Assembly (NCBI GenBank): GCA_963721435.1
Contig: CAVRJC010000006.1
Location: forward strand, 1-64,000
Reading direction: 5' to 3'
Length of the DNA stretch: 64,000 bases
Source: CAVRJC01 sp963721435
GTDB lineage: Bacteria > Actinomycetota > Acidimicrobiia > IMCC26256 > DASPTH01
The notes under the pieces were generated by a model, which had not been told where the DNA came from, ran no database searches, and saw only the letters and a program-made list of their open reading frames with translations. Shown piece after piece: positions 43,398 through 53,307 of this stretch. The position numbers and the translations under genes are program-made. Within the stretch, counting starts at the first letter, position 1; each line of letters starts with the position of its first letter.

Positions 43398-44338
43398 GAC
43401 GGTCTGGGGTTCTCGCGATCGAGCGTCGCCGAGCTCAGCTTCACCTCGCCCGCAACCAGCCGACCTTCGCGGTGGGCCGTCATCGTCGCGATCTTCTCGG
43501 GCAGCGCGTCGGGCTGCCAGCCGTCGACGAGCTTCGTGCCGGTGAGGTCGTGCACCGGCTGGTCGAGGTCGGCGAGCAGCTGCAGGCTGTACCCGATGAC
43601 TCCCGTCAGCTCCGCGGGATCACCGCTGCACAGCGCGAGCGCGCTCTCGGCCATCGTGTCGAGCGGCTCCGTCAGCGCTTCGGGCACCTTCGAGAACGTG
43701 ACGAGGCTCTCGGTGGCCGCGGCGGCTTGCGGCGAGATGGTGTTCACCGCCACCCCGCTCCCGTACAGCTCGGAAGCCAGCGACGCGGTCCAGCGGTCGA
43801 GGAAGGCCTTGGTGCCGCCGTAGATGGTGCCGAACTGCGACGGCGCGCCCTTCGGGAAGGGTGGGCCCTGCGGGGCGATCGCGCTCGCCGAGCTCACATT
43901 CAGGATCCACCCGCGCCCGCGCGCTTGCATCCCCGGCAGCGCGGCGCGCACGAAGTTCCACGGCACCCAGAAGTTGAGTTGGAGCACGGTCGCGATCTGC
44001 TCGTCGGTCCATTCGAAGAACGGGCGGTAGCCGCCACCCGCGACGTTGTTCACGAGGATGTCGACCGGCCCGAGCGCGGCATCGGCCTCGGCCACGATCG
44101 CCGCCGGATCGGCGCCGGGAGCCGCGAGGTCGGCCTCGATGCCGTGGGCCCGGCGCCCGAGCGACTCGATCTGCGCGACCGTCTCCGCGGTCGACCCGAA
44201 CTGCGGCATCCCCGGCTTCGGCCGCGACACCACCGCGACGTCGGCGCCCTCGGCGGCCAGGCGCACCGCGATCGCCCGCCCGATGCCCCGGCTCGCGCCG
44301 GTCACGAGCGCCACCCGTCCCTCACATGCGTTCCCCAT
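43394..44338 (-). CDS. SDR oxidoreductase
   Basis: The 314-residue short-chain dehydrogenase has TGASRGIG, NNVAGGG, VSSASAI (Ser) and Tyr173/Lys177 (YGGTK). A C-terminal extension of about 60 residues after the usual end resembles larger actinobacterial SDRs. The start ATG 44338 is only 25 bp from the divergent ATG 44364, so its promoter must overlap the other gene or it is leaderless. It begins the SDR-hydrolase-GMC operon. Confidence 0.88.
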   Translation of the reverse strand: MGNACEGRVALVTGASRGIGRAIAVRLAAEGADVAVVSRPKPGMPQFGSTAETVAQIESLGRRAHGIEADLAAPGADPAAIVAEADAALGPVDILVNNVAGGGYRPFFEWTDEQIATVLQLNFWVPWNFVRAALPGMQARGRGWILNVSSASAIAPQGPPFPKGAPSQFGTIYGGTKAFLDRWTASLASELYGSGVAVNTISPQAAAATESLVTFSKVPEALTEPLDTMAESALALCSGDPAELTGVIGYSLQLLADLDQPVHDLTGTKLVDGWQPDALPEKIATMTAHREGRLVAGEVKLSSATLDRENPRPS

Positions 44339-44363
44339 GCGCGTGACCCTACGCTCTCTCACG
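44339..44363. promoter_or_regulatory. 25-bp divergent start-to-start region
   Basis: Only 25 bp separate two divergent start codons. TACGCT (44350-44355, plus) and TAGGGT (44345-44350, minus) could be -10 boxes placed for leaderless transcripts. No ribosome site is present on either side. Confidence 0.35.
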
Positions 44364-44863
44364 ATGAGCCTGCCCAAGCCCCTGCAGCCCGTGTTCACGT
44401 GGATGGCGACCCGGCGCGGCCTGCATCTCGACGCGCGGATCGTGCGTCTCACCGGCTGGTCGTTCTTCTCGTGGTTGATGGCGAAGCACATGGGCTTGCC
44501 GAAGCGCGACCCGAGCGCGCCACGAGTGTCGGGGCCGATCACGGTCGAGACCATCGGGCGCACGAGCGGCAAGCGCCGCATGATCGCGATCGCGGCCGGC
44601 TACCTGCCCGACGGCACCTTCTCCATCGTCGGCTCCGCCGGCGGATCGCCCAAGGAGCCCGACTGGCTCAAGAACCTGCGCGCCAACCCCACCGCGCGCA
44701 TCTGGGTGCAACGCAAGCAGCACTCCGTGCGCGCCGACATCCTCGAAGGCGACGCGAAGGAGCCGCTCTGGTCGCAGACCGTCGCCCGCGCCCCATCTTC
44801 GGCGAGTACCAGAAGAACGCCGGCCGCGACATTCCGATCGTCGTCCTCCGGCCTCAGGCGTGA
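44364..44863 (+). CDS. Deazaflavin (F420)-dependent nitroreductase-family protein, apparent frameshift
   Basis: The protein of about 166 residues has VETIGRTSGKRRMIAIAAGY and WLKNLRANPTARI, the Ddn-family core. Near 44788-44794 one base must be added to join QTVAR to PIFGEYQKNAGRDIPIVVL, the normal C-terminus. ATG 44364 lies directly beside the divergent SDR start and has no ribosome site, suggesting a leaderless mRNA. Confidence 0.83.
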
Positions 44864-44868
44864 TCGGC

Positions 44869-44919
44869 GATTCATTCCGCTTTTCGGGTCGATAATGAGC
44901 CCGAATGGACGAATGAATC
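44869..44919. terminator. Hairpin between convergent genes
   Basis: GATTCATTC (44869-44877) pairs exactly with GAATGAATC (44911-44919), and inner CGGG/CCCG arms can extend the fold. It sits between the convergent nitroreductase-like and CoA-transferase genes and can act in both directions. T-rich tracts are weak. Confidence 0.5.
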
Positions 44920-44932
44920 ACGCGACGGCTCG

Positions 44933-46078
44933 TCAGTCGGTGCCGAAGACCTCGTCGTTGTGGGCGCCGAGACGCGGGGGAGGGTCGTCGGCGACGAGGT
45001 GGCCCCAACTTTTGAACACCGCGGGGTAGCGCACGTAACGCGCCGGCCCGGCGTCCTCCCAGTCGGCCACACGGAAGAGGTCGTTGTAGACGGCCTGCGC
45101 GTCCTCGAGCACGTCGTCCATCGTGGCGCACGGCGCGCACGCGACGTCGTGTGACCGGAAGCGCTCGATCCACTCGTCGACGGTCGCGCTCGGTGTCACC
45201 TCGGAGATCCGGTCGAACAGGCGGTTCACCAGCTCGACCTGGACCTTGATCGACAGCACTTCGTCGACCCACTCGGGATGTCCCACCGCCTCCAGCGCGT
45301 ACGTCATCTGCCGCGCGGTCGCGGGCGCGATCACGAGGTAGCCGTCGGACGCGGGGAGGGGCCGCAACGTGAAGAGGTGGCGGTTGTGCGGATCGTCGGG
45401 TTGGTGGTGGAGAAATACGCGGTTGGTGAAGAGGTCGGGGAAGTTCACCGATGCGGCGGCGTCGAGCATGGCGAGGTCGATGCGCTCGCCGCGACCGGTG
45501 CGCTCGCGTTCGTACAACGCCGCGAGGACGGCCTGCGTCGCCATGAGCGCGGTGATCTTGTCGACGGGGTAACCCGGCAGGATGCGCGGCACGCCGTCGG
45601 GTGAGAGCGCGTCCATCAACCCACTGCGCGCCTGCACCGCGGTGTCGAACGCGGGCTCCTTCGAGAACGGGCCGTCCTGCCCGTAGCCCGTGATGAGGAC
45701 CCGGATCAGCCGCGGGTTGCACGCCTCGAACGCCTCCTCGGTGAGCCCGAGGCCCTCCGCGACGCCACCCCGCCAGTTGCACAGGAACACGTCGGCGTCG
45801 GCGAGCAGCGCGAACAACTTCGCGAGCCCCGCGGGGTCCTTGAGGTCGAGCACGACGCTGCGCTTGCCGCGGTTCATGTTGGCGAACGGCGCGCTCACAT
45901 AGGTCGGCGGACGCCCGAAGTTGCGGAACGTGTCGCCGCTCCCCGGCGCCTCGACCTTGATCACGTCGGCGCCGAGATCGGCGAGCTGCAACGTCGCGTA
46001 CGGGCCGGTCATGTAGGTCGCGGCCTCGACGACCTTCACGCCCGCCAGCGGGCCCCTCTTCTGAGACAGTGCGTTCAT
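44933..46078 (-). CDS. Class III (CaiB/FRC-like) CoA-transferase
   Basis: The 381-residue enzyme would move CoA between acyl groups, activating an acid without ATP. GVKVVEAATYMTGPYATLQLADLGADVIKVE opens the fold in pieces typical for the family, and Asp173 in PVDKITA is at the catalytic position. RTGRGERIDLAMLDAA is the second conserved block. Its ATG overlaps the stop of the DinB-like gene. It is the last gene of the seven-gene minus arm of the large divergon. Confidence 0.92.
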   Translation of the reverse strand: MNALSQKRGPLAGVKVVEAATYMTGPYATLQLADLGADVIKVEAPGSGDTFRNFGRPPTYVSAPFANMNRGKRSVVLDLKDPAGLAKLFALLADADVFLCNWRGGVAEGLGLTEEAFEACNPRLIRVLITGYGQDGPFSKEPAFDTAVQARSGLMDALSPDGVPRILPGYPVDKITALMATQAVLAALYERERTGRGERIDLAMLDAAASVNFPDLFTNRVFLHHQPDDPHNRHLFTLRPLPASDGYLVIAPATARQMTYALEAVGHPEWVDEVLSIKVQVELVNRLFDRISEVTPSATVDEWIERFRSHDVACAPCATMDDVLEDAQAVYNDLFRVADWEDAGPARYVRYPAVFKSWGHLVADDPPPRLGAHNDEVFGTD

Positions 46079-46872
46079 CGCACGAACTCACCGGGTTGAC
46101 GGCCCGCGCCCGGAGGGCCGGCGAACGCCTGCGCGATCGTGAGCCACTCGGCGGCGACGTCACCGTCGGCGACGAGATCGGTGTCGTCGCGATGACGCCG
46201 CTGCGTGACCAACAGGCAGAAGTCCATCGCGGTCCCGCGCACGACCTGCTCCGCGTCGTCGGCGCCGAACACCCACGTCGATCCATCGGGGGCCGCGAGC
46301 TCGACGCGCACCGGCGTGTCGGGCACCGCACGCCGATTGGCGCGGTAGCTGTTGGGCAACGCACGCGCGCCGATGAACGCCACGTGGTACAGCGTGCCCG
46401 ACGGCTCGTGCTCCACGCCGAGCGCGTCGAAGCAGTCCTGGCCGTGCGCCCACGTCTCCATGATCCGCGCGGTGATCGACGACGCGACGGTCATGTCGGG
46501 CCCGTACCACGGCACCCGCGTGCCGGGATCGAGGTCGCGCACCGCGGCGATGAGGCCGGCGCGCTGCTCGTGCAACCACGCGAGCACTTCGGGCCCCGAC
46601 TTCTTGCGGTCTTCCTCCGTGGCGCGCTCGACGAAGGCGTCGACGTCGGCGAGCACCTCGGCGCGGATCGCCGCGAACCGTTCGGGGTCGACCGCGCCGA
46701 TGCGGGCGTCCTCGTCGAAGTGCGCGAGGTGCGCGACCTGGTCGTGCACCGTCCAGCCCGGTGCCGCGGTCGGCGTGAGCCAGCCCGCGTCGTCGAGTGG
46801 GCGAACCAGCGCGTCGAGCACCGCGGTCTCCGCGAGCAGGTCGTCGCAGAGCGACGGCATCGATGCGGCCAC
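46075..46872 (-). CDS. DinB / maleylpyruvate-isomerase-like (TIGR03084-type) protein
   Basis: The 265-residue protein has PGWTVHDQVAHLAHFDEDA (metal His, about residue 50) and the second-half METWAHGQDCFDALG (metal His), the TIGR03084 pattern of mycothiol-related DinB-fold proteins. It starts 24 bases after the carboxylase alpha stop and overlaps the CoA-transferase start. Its function in acyl-CoA catabolism is unknown. Confidence 0.85.
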   Translation of the reverse strand: MAASMPSLCDDLLAETAVLDALVRPLDDAGWLTPTAAPGWTVHDQVAHLAHFDEDARIGAVDPERFAAIRAEVLADVDAFVERATEEDRKKSGPEVLAWLHEQRAGLIAAVRDLDPGTRVPWYGPDMTVASSITARIMETWAHGQDCFDALGVEHEPSGTLYHVAFIGARALPNSYRANRRAVPDTPVRVELAAPDGSTWVFGADDAEQVVRGTAMDFCLLVTQRRHRDDTDLVADGDVAAEWLTIAQAFAGPPGAGRQPGEFVR

Positions 46873-46896
46873 GGGCGGCCTTCCTCTCGTCGGGCG

Positions 46897-48916
46897 CTAC
46901 TCGGCTTCGCCGGCTTCGGGTGCTTCGTCTTCGTCGACGACCGCGAGGACCTCGCCGGTGTCGACCTGCGTGCCCACTTCGACGCGCAGCTCGGCGAGGG
47001 TACCGCCGTGCGGTGCGCGGATCTGGTGCTCCATCTTCATCGCCTCGATCACGACGATCGCGGCGCCGCCCTCGACCCGGTCACCGACCGCCGCCTCGAC
47101 CCGCACCACGGTGCCGGGCATGGGCGCGACCAGCGATCCGGCGGCGGTGTGCACCTCTGGCAGCGGGAAGCGCGGGAGCTCCTGGAACGCCGACGCGCCG
47201 AGCAGGCTGTCGACGTACCAGGTGTCCCCGACGTGCTGGGTGGCGAAGCGCCGGCGCACGCCGTCGACCGCGAGCTCGACCAGCTCCGCGCTCGCGCCGA
47301 AGACCTCGATGCCGGTGAGTGTCTCGCGATCGCCGTCGATCTCGACGACGACTTCTGTGCCGAAGATCGCGTAGCCCACCTTCACCACACCGTCGGCGTC
47401 CTCGAACTGCGTGGTCTCGAGCGCCGATCGCACGTTGCGCCAGCCCGACGGCAGGTGCGCGAGCACGCGCGCCGACGCCCGGCGCTCGGCCTGACCCGCC
47501 AACGCCGCCGCAACCGCGTGAACCCGGCGTGCCGACTCGTCGGCCGACGGTGCGCTGAGCTCGACGGGATCGTGGCGTTGCAGGAAGCCCGTGTCGGTGC
47601 GGCCGTCGAGGAACTCGGGGTGGCGCAGCACCCGCACGAGGAGTTCGCGGTTGGTGGTGACGCCGTGCACCTGCGCGGTGGCGAGCGCTTCCGACAATCG
47701 ACGCGCCGCGTCGGTGCGCGTCGGCCCCCAGGCGATCACCTTGGCGAGCATCGCGTCGTAGAACGTGCTGACGACCGAGCCGTCCTCGAAGCCGGCATCG
47801 ACGCGCACGCCGTCGGTGAGTGCGACCCGCAGTCGATCGACGGGACCGCTCGCGGGCAGGAACCCCGCGGCGACATCTTCCGCGTACAGCCGCGCTTCGA
47901 TCGAGTGGCCGTTGATGGCGGCGACGACCGCGTCGTCGGGGAGCGGCTCGCCCTGCGCCACCAGCAACTGCATGCGGACGAGGTCGAGGCCCGTGATCAT
48001 CTCGGTGACCGGGTGCTCCACCTGCAGGCGCGTGTTCACCTCGAGGAAGAAGAACTCACCCTGCTGGTCCATCACGAACTCGACCGTGCCCGCACCGACG
48101 TACCCGAGCGCCTTCGCCGCGGCGACTGCCGCGTTGCCCAGCGCGTCGCGGCGGGCGCCGTCGACCGCGGGCGACGGCGCCTCTTCGATGATCTTCTGGT
48201 AGCGACGCTGGATCGAGCATTCGCGTTCGAACAGGTGGATGACGTTGCCGTGGGTGTCGCCGAAGATCTGCACCTCGATGTGTCGAGGATCGACCACGAA
48301 GCGCTCGAGGAACACCGTGCCGTCGCCGAACGCCGACGCCGCCTCACGCTCCGCCGATGCGACCGCCTCGGCCAGCTCGTCGGGCGCGTGCACGACCCGC
48401 ATGCCGCGCCCGCCACCGCCGAACGCCGCCTTCACCAGCACGGGGTACCCGACCGCCTCGCCCGCGGCGATCACGTCGTCGCCGGCGGTCACGGTCGCGC
48501 CGGGGAGGACCGGCACGCCCGCCTGCTCCATGAGCGCCTTGGCCGCGAGCTTCGAGCCCATCGCCTCGATCGCCTCCGGCGTGGGGCCCACGAAGATCAC
48601 GCCCGCGTCGGCGCACGCGCGCGCGAACGGCGCCTGCTCCGACAGGAAGCCGTAGCCCGGGTGCACCGCGTCGGCGCCGGTCGCGGCCACCGCCGCGAGG
48701 ATCGCCGGGATGTTCAGGTAGGTGTCGGCCGGGATCGAGCCGGGGAGGTGCACCGCCTCGTCGGCTTCGCGTACGAAGGGCATCTCGGCGTCGGGATCGG
48801 AGAACACCGCAACCGTCGCGATCCCCATCGACCGGGCGGTGCGCATGACCCGCTGCGCGATCTCGCCGCGGTTCGCGATGAGCAATTTGCCGATGAATTT
48901 CGGAGGTGGTGGCCAT
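46897..48916 (-). CDS. Acyl-CoA carboxylase alpha subunit (biotin carboxylase + BCCP), tentative frameshift
   Basis: KLLIANRGEIAQRV opens the biotin carboxylase domain, followed by AFGGGGRGMRVV (ATP-grasp), EVNTRLQVEHPVTE (active site) and the C-terminal biotinyl domain with EAMKMEH (biotin Lys). At about 672 residues it matches methylcrotonyl/geranyl-type alpha subunits. The only nearby ATG (48916, MATTSEI) is out of frame with KLLIANRG; one extra base near 48896-48900 (TTT) would explain this. TTG 48885 is the alternative start. The partner beta subunit lies directly upstream. Confidence 0.88.
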
Positions 48917-48932
48917 CGGCGGTGTCGCGTCC

Positions 48933-50531
48933 CTACATCCGGAACACGCCGAAGCCCTTGCGGCCCTCGACGATGTTGTTGTGCGCGGCCGAGATCGCGA
49001 TGCCGAGCGCGGTGCGGGTGTCGCGCGGATCGATGATGCCGTCGTCGTACACCTTGCCGCTCATGAAGAAGGCGTGCGACTCGCGCGTGATCTGATCCTC
49101 GATCGCCTGGCGCTGCTTCTCGCCGGCTTCCTCGTCGTACTCGCGGCCCTGCGACGCAGCCGACTCGCGCCCGACGATCGTCATCACGCCGGCGAGCTGC
49201 GAGGGGCCCATCACCGCGATCTTGGCGTTGGGCCACGTGAACAGGAAGCGCGGGTTGTACGCGCGCCCGCACATGCCATAGTTCCCGGCGCCGTACGACG
49301 CGGCCATGATCACCGTGAACTGCGGCACCGTGGAGTTGGCGACCGCGTTGATCATCTTGGCGCCGTCCTTGATCATCCCCTTCTCCTCGTAGTCCTTCCC
49401 GACCATGTAGCCCGTCGTGTTCTGGAGGTACACGAGCGGCGTGTCGATCTGGTTGTTGAGGAGGATGAACTCGGTGGCCTTCTTCGACTCTTCGTTGAAC
49501 AGCACGCCGCGCGCGTTGGCGAGGATCCCGACGGGGTAGCCGTAGATCGACGCCCACCCGCACACGATGCTGGTGCCGTAGTGCTCCTTGAACTCGTCGA
49601 AGCGCGAGCCGTCGACGATGCGCGCGATCACCTCGCGCGGGTCGAAGGGCACGCGCAGGTCACCCGGCGCGATGCCGAGCAGGTCGTCGGCGTCGTAGAG
49701 GGGCTCTTCGACCGGCTGCGACGGCACGGGCCCGAGCTTGCGCCAGTTGAGGTCGCTCACGATCTGACGCCCGATGCGGATGCAGTCGAGCTCGTCGGTG
49801 GCGAAGTAGTCGGACAGCCCGGAGATGTAGGAGTGCATGCGCGCGCCGCCGAGCTCCTCGTCGCCCGACTCCTCGCCGGTCGCCATCTTCACGAGGGGCG
49901 GCCCGCCGAGGAACACCTTGGCGCCTTCGTCGACCATCACCGAGTAGTCGCACATGCCGGGCACGTAGGCGCCGCCCGCGGTCGAGTTGCCGAACACGAG
50001 CGCGATCGTCGGGATCTGCATCGCGGACAGCTGGATGAGGTCGCGGAAGATCTGGCCCGCGTTGATGAAGAGGTCGGCCTGGGTGGGCAGGTCGGCGCCG
50101 CCCGACTCCACCAGCTGGATCAGCGGCAGCCGGTTGACCTTCGCGATCTCGAGCGCCCGCAGGTTCTTCTTCAGCGTCCATGGGTTCATCGACCCGCCCC
50201 GCACCGTGGGGTCGTGGGCGATGATCACGCACTCGACACCCGACACCACGCCGACGCCGGTCACGATGACGGCCCCGACGTTGAACTCGGTGCCCCACGC
50301 CGCGAGCGCGGAGAACTCGAGGAACGGGGAGTCACGGTCGACGAGCAGCTCGATGCGCTCGCGGGCGAGGAGCTTGCCGCGCGCGCGGTGCCGTGCCTGG
50401 TAGCGCTCGCCGCCGCCCGCGATCGCGAGCGCGACCTGCTCGTCGTGCTCGGCGATGAGCTCGAGCAGCGCGGCCCGGTTGGCTTGATAGGTCTCGCTCG
50501 ACGGATCGACCGAGGTGCCGAGGACGGGCAC
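48933..50531 (-). CDS. Acyl-CoA carboxylase beta subunit (carboxyltransferase)
   Basis: The 532-residue protein transfers CO2 from carboxybiotin to an acyl-CoA. RARGKLLARERIELLVD, PLIQLVESGGADLP, FGNSTAGGAYVPGM and PPLVKMATGEESGDEELGGA are carboxyltransferase motifs of the methylcrotonyl-CoA carboxylase type. GRESAASQGREYDEE is near the C-terminus. Together with the alpha subunit it forms a carboxylase for a branched or unsaturated acyl-CoA; the exact substrate cannot be read from sequence. Confidence 0.92.
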   Translation of the reverse strand: MPVLGTSVDPSSETYQANRAALLELIAEHDEQVALAIAGGGERYQARHRARGKLLARERIELLVDRDSPFLEFSALAAWGTEFNVGAVIVTGVGVVSGVECVIIAHDPTVRGGSMNPWTLKKNLRALEIAKVNRLPLIQLVESGGADLPTQADLFINAGQIFRDLIQLSAMQIPTIALVFGNSTAGGAYVPGMCDYSVMVDEGAKVFLGGPPLVKMATGEESGDEELGGARMHSYISGLSDYFATDELDCIRIGRQIVSDLNWRKLGPVPSQPVEEPLYDADDLLGIAPGDLRVPFDPREVIARIVDGSRFDEFKEHYGTSIVCGWASIYGYPVGILANARGVLFNEESKKATEFILLNNQIDTPLVYLQNTTGYMVGKDYEEKGMIKDGAKMINAVANSTVPQFTVIMAASYGAGNYGMCGRAYNPRFLFTWPNAKIAVMGPSQLAGVMTIVGRESAASQGREYDEEAGEKQRQAIEDQITRESHAFFMSGKVYDDGIIDPRDTRTALGIAISAAHNNIVEGRKGFGVFRM

Positions 50532-50587
50532 CGTCCACCTCCTGCTCTGGCCGGGACGCGAACGTTATTCGCTGATCACATCCGCGG

Positions 50588-51743
50588 TCACGCCGGAGTG
50601 AGGATGAGGGCCCCCGCACCCGTCGCGCAGAGCACGTGCTCGGCACCCTTGATCTGGTTCGCCGCGGTGCCCGCGGATCTGGCGCGTGCCCTCGAGCACG
50701 TTGTTCACGCCGTGGATGTAGGCCTCGCCCAGCAGGCCGCCGTGCGGGTTGAGCGGTGACTTGCCGTCGAGGTCGATGTTGCCGTCGGCGATGTAGTCCT
50801 TCGCCTCACCCTTGCCGCAGAACCCGAAGCCCTCGAGCTGGAGGAAGACCACCGGGCTGAAGTTCTCGTAGATGGTGACGACGTCGATGTCGTCGGGGCC
50901 CACACCGGCCGACTCGTAGACCTGGTCGGCGGCCCACTTCGACTCGGGGAACTCCGCGATGTCGTCCCAGTAGTAGTTGTACATGACGTGCCCGTGGCTG
51001 AAGTGGGCCTCGGAGATCCCCGCGAGGCGGACCGCCGGGTTGGGGAGGTCGGCGGCGCGGTCGGCGCGCGTGATCACGAGCGCGACGCCGCCGTCGCTCT
51101 CCTGGCAGCAGTCGAGCTTGCGCAGGATGGGCTCGACGATCCATCGCGACGCCTGATGGTCGTCGATGGTGATCGGCCGCTGGTAGAACCACGCCGCAGG
51201 GTTGGTCGCCGCGTGCTTGCGCGCGATGACGGTGTACTGCCCGAAGTCCTCGTTCTTCACGCCGAACTCGTGCATGTAGCGCTGGTACCAGAGCGCGTAC
51301 GTCTTCGCCGGCGTGTCGAGCCCGAACGTGTAGTAGTTGTCGATCGGACGGAGCGAGCCGTCGCGCGGTGCGTTGGGCTGGCCGAACCGTCGCCCCGAGC
51401 GCTCGTTGAACGCGCGGTACACGAGCACCGCGTCGGCGGCACCCGACGTGACCGCCGCGGCCGCGTGCTGGATGGTGCTGTTCGCGCCGGCACCGCCCCA
51501 CGGCGTCTCCGACCACCACTTCAGGCCCTTCACGCCGAGGTTGCGGGCGAGCGCGATCTCGTCGTTGGTGTCGATGGTGAACGTCACCATGCCGTCGATC
51601 TGATCGGGTGTGAGGCCGGCGTCGAGGATCGCGGCGCGTGACGCCTCGGCCGCGAGCTGCAGCTCGCTGCGCCCCGAGTTCTTGGAGAACTCGGTCTGGC
51701 CGATCCCGGCAATGATCGCGCCGCCCTGTACGGGGTGTCCCAT
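50588..51743 (-). CDS. Thiolase-fold (lipid-transfer/Ltp2-like) protein, apparent frameshift
   Basis: IAGIGQTEFSKNSGRSELQLA opens the protein in pieces typical of SCP-x/Ltp2-type thiolase homologues. The nucleophile region reads GGAGANSTIQHAAAAV, with no Cys, and NPHGGLLGEAYIHG is the C-terminal His loop. Removing one base from the C3 run 50670-50672 restores the normal end (NQIKGAEHVLCATGAGALIL) and a stop at 50588, about 384 residues. It follows the DUF35 gene by two bases, so an Ltp2/DUF35-type aldolase complex is likely. Confidence 0.87.
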
Positions 51744-51745
51744 GC

Positions 51746-52153
51746 TCACTTGCCTCCGGAAACAGGAAGGAATTGGTGCAGGAAGATGCCGTCGCCGCGG
51801 TCGTAGTAGTCGACCGTCACCTCGATGTCGTTCGTCATGTCGCGGGGCTCGATGCCGGCGACGTTCGACACCAACCTGATCCCTTCGTCGAGGTTCACGA
51901 GCGCGACGAGACGCGGCGGGATGTTGTCGGCGTTGTTCGGGTGGTGTGACAGGATCCACGTGTAGACGGTTCCGTGGCCGCTGGCCTCGAACGTGCCCCA
52001 TTCGAGCGAGCCGCAGTTGCCGCACATCGGCTCGATGGGATGACGGACGGTGCCGCAGTCGCTGCACTGCTGGAAGAGCAGCTTGCGTTCCTTCAGCCCG
52101 TCCCAGAAGAACTGGTCGTCGCGGATCGTGCCGCCTTCAGCGGTGTAGGCCAT
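51746..52153 (-). CDS. DUF35 OB-fold / zinc-ribbon acyl-CoA-associated protein
   Basis: The 135-residue protein has two CxxC pairs (QQCSDCG and MCGNCGS) for zinc and an OB-fold with TVYTWILSHH and LVALVNLDEG. Its start ATG shares one base with the amidohydrolase stop (TGATG) and it ends two bases before the thiolase start. It probably forms the acyl-CoA-binding half of a complex with the thiolase-like protein. Confidence 0.9.
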   Translation of the reverse strand: MAYTAEGGTIRDDQFFWDGLKERKLLFQQCSDCGTVRHPIEPMCGNCGSLEWGTFEASGHGTVYTWILSHHPNNADNIPPRLVALVNLDEGIRLVSNVAGIEPRDMTNDIEVTVDYYDRGDGIFLHQFLPVSGGK

Positions 52154-53220
52154 CAGAGGTTCCAGACTCGTGCAGCGTTGCCGGCAAGGACGAGGTCGCG
52201 TTCTACAGCTGACATGCCGGCAGTCTGCTCTTCCGCGATCTTGCGTGAGTTCGGCCAGCTCGACACCGGGTGCGGGTAGTCGGTGGACCACATGATGTTG
52301 CGCACACCGAGGCGGTGGCGCAGGAGCTGCACCGCGTCGGGCTCCTCGATGAACGTGAGGAACACGTTTCGGTGGAAGTAGAAGCTCGGGAGCTCGGTGA
52401 TGCCCGGCAGGTCGTACTTCTGGCGGGTGGCCATGTCGTCGATGATGTACAGGTACCACGCGACCCAGCCGAGGCCGGGCTCGACGAACACGACCTTGAG
52501 GCCCGGGAAGCGCTCGAGCACGCCGGTGACCACCCACATGCCGAGCGCCTCACCCGCCGACATCCCGGCCATCGGCACCATCACCGCGTTCTGCGGCGTG
52601 GGGTCGCGGCGTTGCAGGTCGTCGAGCGCGGCGTTGTGGCCGATGTGGCAGCAGAGCGGGAGGTCGGCGGCCTGGATCGCGGACCAGAGCGGGTCGTAGC
52701 GCTCGTGGAAGTAGTCGTCGAAGCCGAGCTCGTTGGGGAACACGGGAAGCTGGAGTGACTTGCCGCCGAGCTCCGCGACCCGTTCGACCTCCTTGACCGC
52801 GACGTCGATCTCGTGGATCGGGATCTGGTACGAGACCACGAGGCGCTTGGGGTCGACGGACGCGAAGTCGACGAGCGCGTCGTTGAACGCACGCGTGCCC
52901 TCCTGCCACCCCTCCTGCATCTTGTAGAGATACCGGTAGGCGCTGACGTCGCAGTAGAGGACTTCGGCGTCGACGCCATCGATGTCCATGTCTTCCAGGC
53001 GGGCGTGCGGGTCGTGATGGCCGGGGCGCCCACGCGCGGGGTGGTTGTAGCGCTGCATGTTGGCGGCCTGCGCGCCGGCGTTGCCGGTGGTGGAGCGCTG
53101 CGCGAACGCGCCCGTGGCCTCGTCGTACGCGTCGTGGAACTTCGTGGCGAGGTGCGCCTTCACGTCGTCGTGCGAGCGCCCGACGTGCGAGTCCGACGAG
53201 ATGAGCCGCTCGATCTCCAT
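52153..53220 (-). CDS. Amidohydrolase-2 family metal-dependent hydrolase
   Basis: The 355-residue protein has LISSDSHVGRS (metal motif DSH), LPLCCHIGHNA (metal His), LKVVFVEPGLGWVAWYLY and IMWSTDYPHPVSSWP (C-terminal Asp motif). It is the first gene of the minus arm of the large divergon. A closely similar, truncated paralogue is at 63528 (same WSTDFPHPATTWP motif). It probably cleaves a cyclic or aromatic-derived intermediate. Confidence 0.9.
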   Translation of the reverse strand: MEIERLISSDSHVGRSHDDVKAHLATKFHDAYDEATGAFAQRSTTGNAGAQAANMQRYNHPARGRPGHHDPHARLEDMDIDGVDAEVLYCDVSAYRYLYKMQEGWQEGTRAFNDALVDFASVDPKRLVVSYQIPIHEIDVAVKEVERVAELGGKSLQLPVFPNELGFDDYFHERYDPLWSAIQAADLPLCCHIGHNAALDDLQRRDPTPQNAVMVPMAGMSAGEALGMWVVTGVLERFPGLKVVFVEPGLGWVAWYLYIIDDMATRQKYDLPGITELPSFYFHRNVFLTFIEEPDAVQLLRHRLGVRNIMWSTDYPHPVSSWPNSRKIAEEQTAGMSAVERDLVLAGNAARVWNL

Positions 53221-53261
53221 GCCGTTCCCCCCGAGGTGACGCGTTGCGTGCGCCGCGTTGT

Positions 53262-53275
53262 ATAGCGGCCGCTAT
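53262..53275. promoter_or_regulatory. 14-bp perfect palindrome in the divergent promoter
   Basis: ATAGCGGCCGCTAT is a perfect 14-bp palindrome in the 87-bp gap between divergent start codons 53220 and 53308. Its size and central place fit an operator for a dimeric regulator that controls both seven-gene arms. No regulator gene lies next to it. Confidence 0.55.
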
Positions 53276-53307
53276 GAGCCGGAGTCTACAGGAGGTAGCG
53301 TGCGCGC

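Noticed and set aside
46069..49095. Very long open frame on the plus strand opposite the carboxylase alpha gene
   Set aside because: Arg/His/Asp-rich antisense frame typical of high-GC codon bias; the minus strand encodes clear BC/BCCP motifs.
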